Assembly (NCBI GenBank): GCA_022496185.1
Contig: WTXG01000134.1
Location: 1 to 64,000 of the forward strand
Reading direction: 5' to 3'
Origin: Multifurca ochricompacta
Lineage: Eukaryota > Basidiomycota > Agaricomycetes > Russulales > Russulaceae
Length of the DNA: 64,000 nucleotides
Shown: positions 22,572-35,480 of the stretch, piece by piece
Position numbering within the stretch: position 1 is the first letter of the stretch
How the letters are laid out: the number at the start of each line of letters is the position of its first letter
Notes under the pieces: generated by a model
Database searches by the model: none
Told to the model about the DNA's origin: nothing
Seen by the model: the letters and a program-made list of their open reading frames with translations, nothing else
Made by a program: the position numbers and the translations under genes

Positions 22572-23145
22572 TGTCATGAACTGACACCCTAGAAAAACCC
22601 CTGACCCCCCAGAAATCCCCAGATGCTCCCAGAGACCTTGTAGAACCTCAGAGACGAAGATAACCCTAGATTAAGACCAGAGAAAGGCCAGTCCGGACCA
22701 GGGCCGGACTCCTGCCAAATTGGAGACCTGTGGGAAGAGTACTAACAGAACCCACAATGCCTAAACAGCAGTCCACAAACTGCGGACTGCGGACTGCGGA
22801 TTTCTAAGCCCAAAAGTGGGGCTATTCTCATTGGTGGATCAGTAGGGAGTTAAAGCAAAGTTAACCTCCCCTAAAGTGGTGCACAGACCAAAGTCCCGGT
22901 TGTAATTACGTATATAAACCCTTTAGGAATAGAATGGACAGCTCCAGACTGTCCACTTGTGATCCGGTTCCTGATTACCTAGGAGATTAGCCCCACCTTG
23001 TGGAAGGCTTCTCATCCCTTGCCCTTGAGCTGTTCGCTTCGCCTCCCTTGCACTTTCACCCTCACTCTCACCCTTTGCCCACTTCCAAATCCCTTCCCCT
23101 TCACATACAACCCACTGTCCAGGCAGTCGACAGTGAGTTGTAACA
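22572..23145 (+). repeat. 5' LTR of element F (LTR5)
   Basis: 574 bp from TGTCATG to GTAACA. TATATAAA at 22911-22918. Contains paired gactgcggactgcgg-type short repeats near 22780. Nearly identical to 31781-32356. Confidence 0.93.
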
Positions 23146-23147
23146 TT

Positions 23148-23157
23148 TGGACAGTCT
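23148..23157 (+). promoter_or_regulatory. Predicted self-priming site of element F
   Basis: TGGACAGTCT, two bases past the LTR, is the exact reverse complement of AGACTGTCCA at 22946-22955, which begins 35 bp after the TATA box at 22911. Same geometry as LTR1 elements but a different sequence. Confidence 0.6.
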
Positions 23158-26052
23158 CTTTTACAGCAGACAGTGACTGACAAGTGCCCTAGTGTCCCAA
23201 TACAGCTCCCCCACTTCTTCCACTTCGGATCAAGCAGCCTCCCCCCCCTACGAGCTTACCCCCCCCACGAAATCCTCAACTTTGCTGCCTTAGTAGAGGC
23301 AGCTGCCACAGCATCCCCTGCCCCCCTTCGTTGGTTTTACCTCCTCTGGAACTCCCAGAACTTCACCCTTTCCCTGTGCCCTCCCCCACCCTCCAATTGC
23401 CTCCCCTTGTCCCCCCAGGCCTCTTAAACGCGTCCAATACCTTTGGCACCCCCCTCCTCGTTATATTTGCCTCCCAACCCTGCTCCACCCCCTCCCACTG
23501 CAGCAAACACCCTCTCCCCTCACCACCCTGGCCTTGTCCATCGCACACCTCCTCCTTCTCTCGTCAATCGCCCCCTTTGCATTGATCATCCAACCAACCC
23601 TCACCAATTTCTTATATTCTACTCGCTTGACGGTCAGCAAGAGTCTTGGGTGCCCGCTCAGTTCTCCAGAGAACCTAGCTTCTTTGACCAATTCCCCTGC
23701 TTTGTGGACGTGCTCGCTGATCTCCCCCATTATCTCCCTGGTGTGGTCGTTCCTCTCTGCTTTCCTCACTTTCACAACGTTCCTATTCGTCCTCACATTG
23801 ATTGATTTCTTCGTTCCCCTCATTACCCCCCCTCCCACTTTGTAAACCTCAATCTTTGTGCCAAAGTAGGTTATTTGGCCCCCAACCCTCGCACTTTCCA
23901 AAGGGGCCTGCTGGTCTATTCCTGGAATGCTTCCCTTGCCCACTTGAATCGCACCCTCTCCCAGAACTGCAAGACGTCTTTAGTGGGGCTAGAGCATTAC
24001 TCCAAGGCTTTGATCTCCTGGACGGACAATTTATCAGCCTCTTCGGCACCTTAAATTTTACTGATCTAGGTGTTGTAGTAGAAGACAGATATTTTACTGT
24101 TTGAGACGCACTTAGAACCCACCCAGAGCTCATCCCCCTCACCCAAGCAGTACGACTACCTACCAACCCTGTCCCCTTCTCCCCATTCAGCCTGCAGACA
24201 GGTACACCTGCTTTGAAGACATAGATTTCGATAGTAACCTCTAACAAGTACGTTGTGCACCAAACTGTAGAGGCCCCTAGTAAATAAACAGAATCCTTGG
24301 TCTGGAAAAATAGTGTCCTTCCCTGCAGAAAGAGAAGAATGTCTCCAATGTGTCCAAAGACAGTTCAACCACCTCTTCCAACTCCACAGAGAAGCACAAC
24401 TTGCCCTCCTCTACCCAGAACCACTTATCAGCACCCTCCACGACGACGGACAAGCAGAAGGTTGGTGTGACGTAGATACCATCTACCTTCCTCTTCGAAT
24501 TCTCCTTCCCTTTGGACAAGTCCTCTCCCAAACCCAGTATAACCAGTTCCTGTCTGGACCCTGTCAGGCCATTCCTCGAGACTCCCAGCACCAACTCCTC
24601 TATTGGCACCTTGCTCAACTCACCCATTCCACAGGAGACCCCCATGAAACACTCTTAGTCTGTGTCAATGACGAATACCTCTGGAAAGAACACATTCCCC
24701 CTCATACCCCAGAACTCGAAACACTCTTGCTCAGAGGAGAACGCCTCTACTACCTCTCCACCTTTCATCTAGACCATACCAGAATCAACCTCACCTTTGA
24801 CAAGATCCACCTTCACTCTGCTCCCTCCCCTTCTGGCTGGTGCCTTGTAGAAACAGAAGGATACAAATTGAATACCTGTGGACTGCTGATTACTGGGAGA
24901 CCACCTCACACAACCACTGCCCTTCCTTGTTAACCCCCCCATCTTCACAGACCCCCCCTATCTCCCCACCTATGCTGAACTTTCCCCAGAACCAGAAGAG
25001 CTCGCCTTCCCTACCCTTTCCCTTGCAGCAGTCACCCAAGAAGAAGAACGCCTCACCCAGACCCAGACAGTCTTAATTGGTAACACTACCACTTGGTCTG
25101 ATCTCGAGACCCCCACAGAAAACACCTCTGACTTTGAAGAAAGTTCCCCTGTATCCAGACAATGCTGCCTCTGTGATATTGACCTCTGTACCTGTAACTT
25201 TCGTCCAGATACTCCCCCTACCCCCCAGGCATAGTATTGTGGAGGCCTTCAGCCTTTGATACATACTTACCTTCGCATTACTCGATCTAAGTAGGGAAAA
25301 AAGAAATAAAAGACTCCTTTGCATTGTGGCTAGTATTACTGACTGGGCTATCAACCTGGCGTCCCAACACAGAAAAAGTCAATCCAACTCCCCCCAAGAC
25401 AGAAGAAAAAATCCTAAAAGACATAGTAGCAACGACACACCTGCCACACCTGCCCCCCATCACACCTCCAAAGACAAAGGGCACAAACCCACCCCAGCCC
25501 TAGTGCACCACTGCCAGAACGACCAATTCCCCCTGTCCCAGAACCCTTCCTTGCTCATCTAAACTACTCCCCCATCCCACCAACATCCACCCAGCTTGCC
25601 TCAACATCAACACCCTTCCTGAACCTCCCAGTAGTAGAATCTGATCAGTCTCGGTCCCGATCCCCTTCTATTGTTCATCAAGTCAACCACATCTATCCTG
25701 CCACAGATATCTTTGTCTCTAGGACACTACCCACTCAAAATCCTAGTGAACTACAAGAATTCCACCTTCATTGTTCTGCTCAGCTCGCAACTCAAAGAGC
25801 CAATCACCTTGACATCTACCATCCCCTGAGTGAAGCTAATCATATCACCACAGACCCCCTGTACTTTGAAAATCTCCTTTGGCGACTTTGCATTGTTATC
25901 TCTGCCCCAGGAATAGTTGAAGAATATTACTGGATCCACAGAAACATCCGCAACTATCGTCTAGACCATGCTGTCCTTCACCCAGCCTATCAAGTTTACT
26001 ACACCTGGAACGCCCAAGGGTGGACTACATACCGCCTTAGCACCCGCTCTGA
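23158..26052 (+). other. Element F region upstream of gag, degenerate coding sequence of unknown function
   Basis: About 2.9 kb between the priming site and the gag ATG. It has protein-like stretches in shifting frames: 23443-23805 (DQFPCFVDVLADLPHYLPG), a clean 206-codon ORF at 24313-24933, a stretch to about 25232 with CCLCDIDLCTC, and a frame from about 25520 to 26056 ending LSTRSE. Stops and frameshifts separate them, so this could be one decayed long ORF or a captured gene. I recognise no family. Such a long coding stretch ahead of gag is unusual for Ty3 elements. Confidence 0.6.
24313..24933 (+). CDS. Hypothetical protein in element F leader region
   Basis: 206 codons from ATG to TAA. 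The protein is rich in Leu, Gln and His, with repeated aromatic/leucine blocks (LFQLHREAQLALLYPEP, YYLSTFHLDHTRINLTF). No zinc, protease or membrane motif is seen. It may be only the best-preserved part of a longer decayed ORF, because similar-looking protein sequence lies on both sides in other frames. Function unknown. Confidence 0.4.
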   Translation: MSFPAEREECLQCVQRQFNHLFQLHREAQLALLYPEPLISTLHDDGQAEGWCDVDTIYLPLRILLPFGQVLSQTQYNQFLSGPCQAIPRDSQHQLLYWHLAQLTHSTGDPHETLLVCVNDEYLWKEHIPPHTPELETLLLRGERLYYLSTFHLDHTRINLTFDKIHLHSAPSPSGWCLVETEGYKLNTCGLLITGRPPHTTTALPC

Positions 26053-28023
26053 ATGACCTCAGAACGACCTCTTACTGCTGAAGAATTAGCTCAAGTCCCC
26101 TTTGGCTTTACCCACCCTATCTTTGACTATGATGACCGTGCTTTTGTTGCTACCTGGAAAGGAGACAACTACTACACTCAGACTCTTGGACATGACTGGA
26201 AACGTCTTTGGGACAGTTGCATCCTTCTTGTAAATGAATATCTCAGTAATTTCCCCAACATCGACCTCATCAGCAACCTTGACCCCCACTGTGACAGAAT
26301 TCTCCCTGCGACGTTACTAATGACTTGACATTGTGTTTCACCGGTGTTTTGCTTACTGAGGGCCTAACCCCTCCTAATTCTCCTTAGTTCTAGCTCATTC
26401 TACTGCACAACCATTTAGATACTATGTCATAGTCCTAGAACCTCCTATTTACTATGACATAGCTAGAACTACTTGTATTTAAAGTACAGTAAAGTAGAGA
26501 GACAGACCTAAGTCTGTTCTCTTGTATTCAATCAAAGGTGCTTCAGAATCCTTGAATCCTCTCAGTTAGAGCCCCACTTGAACTCTCCAAGATGTGACTT
26601 GGAGAGCCTTCATCATCTTGAACTTGTTGCAGGACTTAGAGTCTCTGCTGTCGACTTTGAATCTCACATGCATGCCCTTTGACTTTGTTGTGGGCTTGAC
26701 TAGATCTTGACTCTATTGTAACTTTGAACCTTGCCTTGCCTTGGAAGACTTGCTCCCGTCCGACCCCGACACAGTTCCGCACCTAACTGTGACACCCACA
26801 CATTCTATGGAACATACAACGGAAAGGAAGTCCATTGGTCTGACACCCATACAGCGTGGGTCTACCTTAATAACCACCGTGTCCAATTCCCAGTTGCTTC
26901 TATCACCTCAGACGAAGAAGAAGTATCCCAGTCCCTTGAAGCTGTAGAGCAATCCCTTCGTGCTATCACCCTCAGGACCCCCCCTACTCTCCCATCCATA
27001 TCCCTTGCCTCCACAACTACTGCTATTGCTTCACACCCTCCAAAGACACCAACACCTCTGAATATCATGAGTACTACTGCTGCCTCCAATGGAAAGATCC
27101 TAGGATCACCCCCAGAATCTTTTGATGGTCAAGCCTCTAAAGCAGAACGTTTCTGGTCCCAGCTAGCCAACTACTACTACCTGAATGAAGGTGCCTTCAC
27201 TGATGAGAGTCGACGAGTCTCTGCAGCCCTCACCCACTTTAAACTTGATACACCAGCAGGCGAATGGGCCAGAGACCGCACCAACACTGCACTCCAAGCC
27301 AACCCCCCTTCCTTCAGGACCTGGGACTGCTTCAGAATTGACTTTGAAAAACAGTTCATTCCAGTAGAGAGTCGCCTCCTGTCCACCAAGGCCATGTATG
27401 AAATTCACCAAGGCACTCGCCCCTTCAATGACTGGTACCAAGAATGGTCCACCCATGCTACTCGTGCTACAGTGGATGAAAACACCAAGATCTATGCCTT
27501 CCGAAGCATGATCAACCAGGGTCTAGGACAGAAGCTCCTTGGACTATCCCCCCAGCCCACCACACTCCGTGATCTTGTCACTAAGGCCAGAGAATTTGAT
27601 GCAGCATGGCAGCTTTATGGCAAGACTACCAAGCCTCAGCCTCTCCATCTGCATGTTGGAGAAGCTACCACTGACAACCCAGAAGCCCAAGTCAACTTTT
27701 TTGTCTCTCCCCAGCCCAGAAACCCTAACACCCCTCCACGCACTACCAAGTTAACCCCAGAAGAAAAGAAGTATTGATGAGAAAATAAGCTTTGCTTCTA
27801 TTGTGGGAAGCCTAATCACATCGCCAATCAATGCCACAGCAAGACCAGGGCCATCCAAGGTCAAGGACCTCTTCGCCCTACCCCAGTAAGAGCCCTGGCA
27901 TCAGAAGACGCACCCCCCCAAGCACCACGACCCCCCCCTGACTACCTCTCAGTATCTGCCACCAAGAGCTATGAAGATCCAGTACCATACATGATGGATG
28001 AAGACAGACCTTCAGATTTTTAA
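26053..28023 (+). pseudogene. gag: Element F gag, interrupted
   Basis: ATG 26053 (MTSERPLTAEELAQ) to TAA 28021-28023. Removing the solo LTR 26290-26794 and one TSD copy joins the two parts in frame. The capsid-like region covers about 27080-27650 (WDCFRIDFEKQF, GTRPFNDWYQEW). Double TGA at 27775-27780 precedes a CX2CX4HX4C knuckle (CFYCGKPNHIANQC) near 27796. The end reads GAT TTT TAA, and a -1 shift there leads into pol. Confidence 0.87.
26290..26794 (+). repeat. Solo LTR, LTR4-like, in element F gag
   Basis: 505 bp, TGTGACAG to TGTGACA, TSD cccac (26285-26289 and 26795-26799). TATTTAAA near 26477. Related in reverse to the LTR4 copies at 32555-33150 and 54231-54844. Confidence 0.92.
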
Positions 28024-31000
28024 CACGTCCTACAGCTGCACTGTCTGTGAGGACTTCTTGTAACCCCAGTGTTCCTTGTACGAGCCGCTCTGTGGTCCTA
28101 GATAACCTTGGTTTTGAGCATGTATCCTTGTTAGTGACTAGAAATGCTAGATCACCTTCTATTGTGCTCAAAGCAGAACTCATTGGACAAAACACTAGGA
28201 AGAAAATCAGTGTGCGTGCCCTAATAGATAGTGGGGCAGAAGGATTAATAATCCATCAAGACTATGCCAAAGCACATCACCTAACCTTGAGCACCCTTGC
28301 CAAGCCTCTCCGCATCAAAAATGTGGATGGAACTAGTAACGCTAACAGAGCCATTTACTACACCACAACCCAAATCCTACGACTACCCCTCCACGACCAA
28401 TACCATGAAGAACTTGCAGAGTTCTATGTTACTAATATAGGGGACCATGACATTATCTTAGGAACTGACTGGCTACATTGCCACAACCCAGAAGTAAACT
28501 GGAAAGATGACACCCTGACCTTAAAACATTGCCCCACATCCTGCACCCTTACCATGACCCCTCTGACCTTTGCTTCGACACACCCCTCTTGCCCTGCTCT
28601 GTCTACAATCACAGTACAACCCCTGATGGACCAGACACTCATAGCAGCAGCAGAAACCTTTGCAGCCCTAATCACAGATCACCCCATGATTACCCCAGAA
28701 GAAGTGCCTCCCAAATTCATTGTCCATATCCGTGCCAAGACCACCATGTCCACTCAGATTGCTGCAGATCAAGTAAAGACCCCTACATCCTTAGAAGACC
28801 AACTCCCTCCTGAATACCTCACATACCAATCTGTCTTTGAAGAGAGAGCCTCTCAACGTTTGCCACAGCACCAACCATGGGACCATGCCATAGAACTCAA
28901 ACCAGATGCCAAAGTGCGCGACTGCGGCATCTACAAGCTCACCCCTGAAGAACAGAAAGCCCTGGATGTTTTCTTAAATGACCACCTTGCCAAGGGATAT
29001 ATCAGAGAATCTAAGTCCCCCATTGCTAGCCCCTTCTTCTTTGTAAAAAAGAAGGATGGAAAACTACGTCCTGTCCAAGATTATCGAGCCTTGAATGAAA
29101 TCACAGTAAAGAATGCTTACCCCCTGCCCTTGATCCCAGAACTCATTGACAAACTTCACCATGCTCGCTACTTCACCAAGTTTGATATCTGCTGGGGATA
29201 TAACAATATCCGTATCAAAGAAGGAGATGAATGGAAAGCCGCCTTTAAGACCAACCGAGGTCTCTTTGAACCCCTTGTCATGTTCTTTGGACTCTGTAAC
29301 TCCCCTGCCACATTCCAAGCCTTCATGAATAGAGCCTTTGAAGATCTCCTTGCCACCAACCATGTTGTCATCTATATGGATGACATCTTAATATTTACAG
29401 ACACCATGGAACACCACAGAACACTTACTCACCAAGTCCTCCAGCGCCTCCAACAGTTTGACTTATATCTAAAGCCTGAGAAGTGTACCTTTGCTCAGAC
29501 AACCATTGACTATCTTGGCCTAGTCATCACAGCTGGCCGTGTCCAGATGGACCCTGCTAAATTAGAAGGTATTACAAAATGGCCTCCCCCACACACCCTA
29601 AAACAACTCCAAGCCTTCCTTGGATTCTGCAACTTCTACCGACGTTTTATCAAAGACTTCTCCCTTATTACCCACCCCCTCCATGATCTCACCAAGAAAG
29701 ATACCCCTTTCCTCTGGACCTCTGACCATGACCTTGCCTTTTCCACCCTAAAGAATGCCTTCACCACTGCCCCTGTCCTTGCCCTCCCTGACCATACTAA
29801 AGCTTTCCGTGTCATCACTGATGCCAGCGACTTTGCTATTGGTGCCATCCTTGAACAACCTGATGAACTCAATTGCTACCATCCCCTTGCCTTCCTATCC
29901 AAGTCCATGCTGGATGCTGAACGCAACTATGACATCCATGACAAAGAACTTCTTGCCATTGTTCGCACTCTGGACACCTGGAGACACTACCTTGAGGGTG
30001 CAGCCCTTCCCTTTGAGGTGTGGACTGACCACAACAACCTGACTTACTTCTGCTCCAAGCAGAAGCTCTCCCGCCGCCAAGCACGGTGGGCCCTTGAACT
30101 GTCTCGATACAACTTCACCATTGTTCACAAACCTGGCTCTTTCAACAAATCTGATGCTCTGTCCCGGCGTCCAGACCATAAAGAGGGGATAGAGCATGAC
30201 AATGATGAGCGCATACTCCTGGACTCTAAGTTTTTTGCATTCAGGCCATGAAAACCACAGTCACAACAACTCATGACTCCACTCTACACCACAGAATCAA
30301 AGACTGCCAAGAGCATGACAATGAAGTCACCCAAGCCCTGACCACCATCTTGCACAATGGGCCACCTCCCTCGCCAAAGGACTGGAGGACTGGAACCTAG
30401 AAAATGGCCTAATCCTACATAAAGGCCAAGTCTACATCCCCAAGTCCCAAGAACTACGAAGAGACATTGTAAAGCTACACCATGATTCCATTGCCACAGG
30501 ACATCCAGGCAGATGGAAGACCTATGAACTAGTATCACGAGAATTTTGGTGGCCAGGAATGTCCTCCTTTGTCAAAGAATATGTGGATGGATGTGCCACC
30601 TGCCAAGAAACCAAAGTTCGACCCGACTACCCATCCCTTTGCAACCCAATCAAGTTCCAACTCGAGTATGGGGAACAATCACCATGGACTTCATCACAGA
30701 CTTACCCCTGTCTCAGTCATACGACTCCCTATTTGTGGTGGTGGACCGGTTCAGTAAAGCCACCATCATTGTTCCTTGCACCAAAGATATCACTGCTCCA
30801 GAAACCTCCAAACTATTCCTTGAACATGTATGGAGACCACTGGCCTCCCAGACCAAGTCATCTCTGATCGAGGCCCCCAGTTTGCATCCAAAGTCATGAA
30901 GGAAATGTGGAGCAAGCTAGGAGTACAATCATCCTTGAGCACTGCCTATCACCCCCAGACTGATGGAGAGACTGAACGGGTCAACCAAGAACTAGAACAA

Positions 31001-31730
31001 TACCTCCGTGTCTTTTGCAACTTCCAACAAGATGACTGGGCAGAACTGATCCCCTTTATGGAGTTCGCCCACAATGCTAGAACTCACAGTGCTACTAAAA
31101 GATCTCCCTTTGAAATCTGGTATGGCTTCCAACCAGAGTTTATTCCCCCACTCCATTTTGCCACCCCTATCCTGTCAGTTGAAGAAAGACTCCGCACCCT
31201 AGAAACTATCCGTAGTGAAGTAGCTGCTGCCCTCCAGGTGGCTGCAGAACTCATGAAACAGTCAAGACCAGATGGACCCCTCCATGCTTTCAAAACAGGG
31301 GAGCTGGTTTGGTTGGAAGGGACAAATATACGCACCACTCACCCCAAAGCCAAACTCAGCCCCTGACGCCATGGTCCTTTTAAAGTCATACACTCTGGCC
31401 CTGTTAACTGCAAGCTTGAACTCCCTAAGTCATGGCACATCCACCCAGTCTTTCACAACTCTCTCCTGTCCCATTACAAAGAAACCCCAGTCCATGGACC
31501 CAACTTCACTGACCACCACCTGAACTTGTGAATGGGGAAGAAGACCATTATGAGATAGAGACCATCTTACAGTCTGCTCACACCCCTAACAGAAAGGGCA
31601 TCCGTTACCTTGTCAAATGGAAGGCTACCCTGCCTCAGAGAACTCTCAGGTCCCCTTCACTGAAATGAAGAATGCCATGACCCTGCTTCGGGACTTCCAT
31701 CATTGACGCCCCACCCTGCCTAGACCCCCA
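28020..31730 (+). pseudogene. pol: Element F pol: PR-RT-RNase H-integrase-chromodomain, frameshifted
   Basis: Open from the -1 frame to 30251: protease ALIDSGAEGLII near 28220, RT with YMDD near 29377, RNase H with VITDASDFAIGAI near 29813. After 30252 the frame shifts several times: integrase zinc region near 30480-30615, core TMDFITDLP near 30683, ISDRGPQF near 30860, HPQTDGETER near 30953. TGA at 31364 and a degenerate chromodomain (GIRYLVKWK) near 31600 follow. Not active. Confidence 0.9.
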
Positions 31731-31780
31731 CACCTCTGACAAACTTGCTGTGGCACAGCAAGGCCCTAAAGAGGGGATAG

Positions 31781-32356
31781 TGTCATGAACTGACACCCTA
31801 GAAAACCCCCTGACCCCCCAGAAATCCCCAGACGCTCCCAGAGACCTTGTAGAACCCTCAGAGACGAAGATAACCCTAGATTAAGACCAGAGAAAGGCCG
31901 GTCCGGACCAGGGCCGGACTCCTGCCAAATTGGAGACCTGTGGGAAGAGTACTAACAGAACCCCACAATGCCTAAACAGCAGTCCACAAACTGCAGACTG
32001 CGGACTGCGGATTTCTAAGCCCAAAAGTGGGGCTATTCTCATTGGTGGATCAGTAGGGAGTTAAAGCAAAGTTAACCTCCCCTAAAGTGGTGCACAGACC
32101 AAAGTCCCGGTTGTAATTACGTATATAAACCCTTTAGGAATAGAATGGACAGCTCCAGACTGTCCACTTGTGATCCGGTTCCTGATTACCTAGGAGATTA
32201 GCCCCACCTTGTGGAAGGCTTCTCATCCCTTGCCCTTGAGCTGTTCGCTTCACCTCCCTTGCACTTTCACCCTCACTCTCACCCTTTGCCCACTTCCAAA
32301 TCCCTTCCCCTTCACATACAACCCACTGTCCAGGCAGTCGACAGTGAGTTGTAACA
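31781..32356 (+). repeat. 3' LTR of element F (LTR5)
   Basis: 576 bp, nearly identical to 22572-23145, preceded by the purine-rich aaagaggggatag and followed by TSD atacc. Confidence 0.93.
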
Positions 32357-33935
32357 ATACCCCCACCCTCTGGACGACTGTCTGGTGTATTACCCCAGAC
32401 ATTCACTGGGGATCGTTCGCAGAGCAAGAAATTCATGTTGGAGTTTACGACATTCAAAAACTTCAACCATGACATCCCCCAGATCATTAACCCTTTCCAA
32501 TGCGCCAACCTGTTCTTATCCCTGATACAAGGAGACGTGGTGGATGACTGGACATGTCACAGCTAGGTGCGATGCTGTGTCGATGTTCTGGGTTTCAAGG
32601 TTGTCTATCAAGACTTCAAGAGTCTTAAGTCAAGTCAAAGTATGCCTGGTCAATGGGGCACGCGCGCGAGATGGAGTTGAGCAGAGATGCTAAGTCCTGC
32701 CACAAGTTTCTGGGGATAGAAGTCCTTCTAAGGTGCAAACTTAGAGGGTTCAAGTAGAGGTCTTTTTAGTTCAGTGAAGTGAGTCCCAAGCACCTGTATT
32801 GAACACAGAAGAACAGACTTAGAGTCTTGCTCTGATCTACTAGGGGTTTATATACATGTTCTGTGCTATGAAGGTTGGTTCTGGTAGTTACTAGAGCATT
32901 CACTAGGTAGTCTAATGGTTGTACAGTAGAATACCCCAGAAGGATAAAGAAGGGAGAGGGGTTGCGCCCTCTGGATGTTGATCAGTAAGCCACTAAGTAG
33001 GATCAGTAAGCAAATCAGTCAGCATGTAAGTAATAAGTCCTTCATAAGCAAGTCATGTGTGTATCTGCGTGATATGGTAAATATTTAGAAAAAGAAAAGG
33101 AAAAACACATGGTGCACATGACCCTAATATCAGCAGATGAAACCGTCACAGGACAATGGAACAGCTGGAGTGGCTGAATGAACAAGTTGAAAGTGGTCGT
33201 CACACCACTAGTGAAGTTCTCTGGGAAACCATTGCCCAGAGATTTAAAGATGCGTTTACAGATGGGCAGGCCAAGCAGAAGGCTGCCCGAGAATTAAAGT
33301 CCTTGAAGATGGAAAAGGGAGAATTAGATGCCTATGTGGTGAAGTTCAGGAGTCTGGCCAACAGGGCTGGGTATGACACAGATGAAGAAGCAACACTGGA
33401 TCTCTTCTCACAAGGGTTGCCCAATCTGCTGGTCAAAAACATCATCCAGTTCCACCACCCCCAGGACTGGGATGGATGGGTCGATGCTGCTCGATGACAG
33501 CAGTAGGACTATCTCGACTTCCAAACACGTTTCGGAATTGACACCAAGAAAGGAAAGACCCGCGACCAGTGGAAGGCCGCCTTTGGGATAAAACCCACTC
33601 ATGTCTCCCAGAGGGACCCGAATGCCATGGACACCTCGGCCGACAGAACCAGAGCATGGGCTGCGCTCACTGAGGATGAGAGGCAGACGTTGATGAAAGA
33701 AGGAAGGTGTTTTCACTGCAAAGCGCAGGGCCACATGTCAAGGGAATGCCCAAAGAAGGGAGTACAAGTGGTGGAGGCAACAGTTGTGCCTGTCTGTAAC
33801 AATCCACCTACCGTTGACAAAAGGATGCTGACGAAGGAGGAAAAGGCACAAGAGATATGGGCCAACATGATGAAAGAAAGTGAGGAAGTGCGAGCCATCT
33901 TGGTAGAGAAGGCATTTGCCAAAAAGGATTTTTAA
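32357..33935 (+). pseudogene. gag: Element E gag, C-terminal part
   Basis: Continues gag after element F: QTFTGDRSQSKKFMLEF-type capsid start (about 32390-32549), then a solo LTR4 (32555-33150), then capsid (EQLEWLNEQVESG to HHPQDWDGW) and a CFHCKAQGHMSREC knuckle near 33708. TGA at 33495-33497 interrupts it. Ends CAAAAAGGATTTTTAA at 33935, the proposed frameshift junction. Confidence 0.87.
32555..33150 (-). repeat. Solo LTR, family LTR4, in element E gag
   Basis: 596 bp, TGTCACAG to CGTCACA, TSD ggaca (32550-32554 and 33151-33155). TATATAAA is on the minus strand near 32855. Close to the copy at 54231-54844. Confidence 0.92.
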
Positions 33936-34867
33936 CTGGCTCTACCCCTTCGGCCTGGGCATGAGCATTACATGTAACCTCTGTGTACACTAGTCGCTTC
34001 AAATCATTGAAAATACCAGTACATTTCGAAACTACACAGAGGATGGCTGATCATGACATCTTGATTGACTCAGGAGCCACCGACAATTTCATCAGCCCCC
34101 GGATGGTGAGAACCATGGGCTTAGGGATGCTGGAACTCCCCCAAGAAAAAAACATTTGGAATATAGACAGAACGGCCAATAAAGCCAGAAGAATTACCCA
34201 CTACACTGACCTCAATGTCCAAGTGGGAGAAAGGACAAAGGCAATTTGATTTCTTGTCACAAACCTAGGAAACAAAGATTTAATCTTAGGGTATCCATGG
34301 CTGGCTGCATTCGAACCAAAGATCAACTGGAGCAATGCAACCATGGATAAAGAGTTCTACCCTGTTCTCATCACATCGCTAGGGTATGACTATGCCATCC
34401 AACACACAAAAATACAACAGTTAGAGGAAGAAGACTCAGGTCGCTGTTATGCTATGAAAGCATCAGAACTCGCCCAGAAGGCAGTGGAAGGGCATGCAGA
34501 GAAGACCTTTGAGGAGGTAGTGCCAGGAGTTTACCACCGACATTGGAAGGTGTTTTCAGAGGAAGAGTCACAACGCTTCCCACCCACGCAACCTTGGGAC
34601 CATGCCATCAAATTCACACCTGATACCCCATCTGCCATTGATTGCAAAATCTACCCACTGTCCCAGAACGAACAAGTAGCGCTCACCACATTCCTCGAAG
34701 AGCACCTTGCAAAGGGGTATATTTGTCCGTCGAAGTCACCATATGCATCACCCTTCTTCTTTATCAAGAAAAAGGACGGCAAACTTCAACCTGTTCAGGA
34801 CTATTGACAGATAAATGCCTATACCATAAAGAATGCCTATCCTCTTCCCCTCATCTCCAAGCTCATT
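33932..34867 (+). pseudogene. pol: Element E pol, protease and start of RT only
   Basis: -1 frame after gag: protease DSGATDNF near 34065, linker, then RT start ([25 protein letters not shown] near 34640, [11 protein letters not shown] near 34750). Stops at 33953, 34247 and 34805. It ends at PLPLISKLI where the 5' LTR of element C begins. The rest of RT, RNase H and most of integrase are absent; the right side of C resumes in the integrase tail. Confidence 0.85.
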
Positions 34868-35461
34868 TGTTACAATCCCTGCCATCCGCTCCTATTTTCT
34901 TCACCCTTCCCAATGATGACCCCTCCTTGCCACCTACCTTACACTTCCTGATCACGTCTCCATCCTGGGACCCATCCCGTGCCCTGCTTCCATCCCTGTG
35001 ACCCCCTTTGTACTTGTTGACTCGCTGTTTGCCTATGATTGGGCCCTTATCTTGATATCCCTTATCTTCTTATCTTTACGACTGGACACTTACTTAATAC
35101 CCTATCAGAAGCCAGGCTTTACGCCCTCCGCTTTCATATATTTGGGCCCACTTGACTCTGTATCCTTATCTTATAGACACCCACTGCTTTATGTATATAA
35201 GTCCGCTGTAGCTACCGTGTAGACCTCAGACTCGACTTATTGAATACATCGGTGCCTGTCTTCTGGACGCCCCCTTTGACTTCCTGACTCATTCGTCTCA
35301 GTGCTTCTGGCACTTCCTACTCAACATTGTCATAAGGGACAGCCCCTTTGACTTTGACTCACCTCACCCAAACTCTGAAGAGCCTTATTGGCCCTTCACT
35401 AGAAACTGCTGATTGAAGCTGTCACACAAGTCATGTGGAACGTCCTGCACCGGACGTAACA
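34868..35461 (+). repeat. 5' LTR of element C (LTR1)
   Basis: 594 bp, TGTTAC to GTAACA, with TATATAAG near 35196. Matches 59937-60530 almost throughout. The adjacent priming site reads AAGTTGAGTCT, one transition away from perfect complement to the transcript start AGACTCGACTT. Confidence 0.92.
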
Positions 35462-35480
35462 TCAAGTTGAGTCTCTCATC

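Larger units (their letters stand above)
22572..32356 (+). mobile_element. Ty3/gypsy element F, LTR5 family, full length
   Basis: Two LTRs of 574 and 576 bp that look nearly identical, TSD atacc (22567-22571 and 32357-32361), a self-priming site, an unusual 2.9-kb region before gag, gag, pol with chromodomain remnants and a purine tract before the 3' LTR. It sits in the gag of element E. A solo LTR4-like copy is inserted in its gag. Despite the similar LTRs, its frames contain several stops and frameshifts. Confidence 0.93.
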
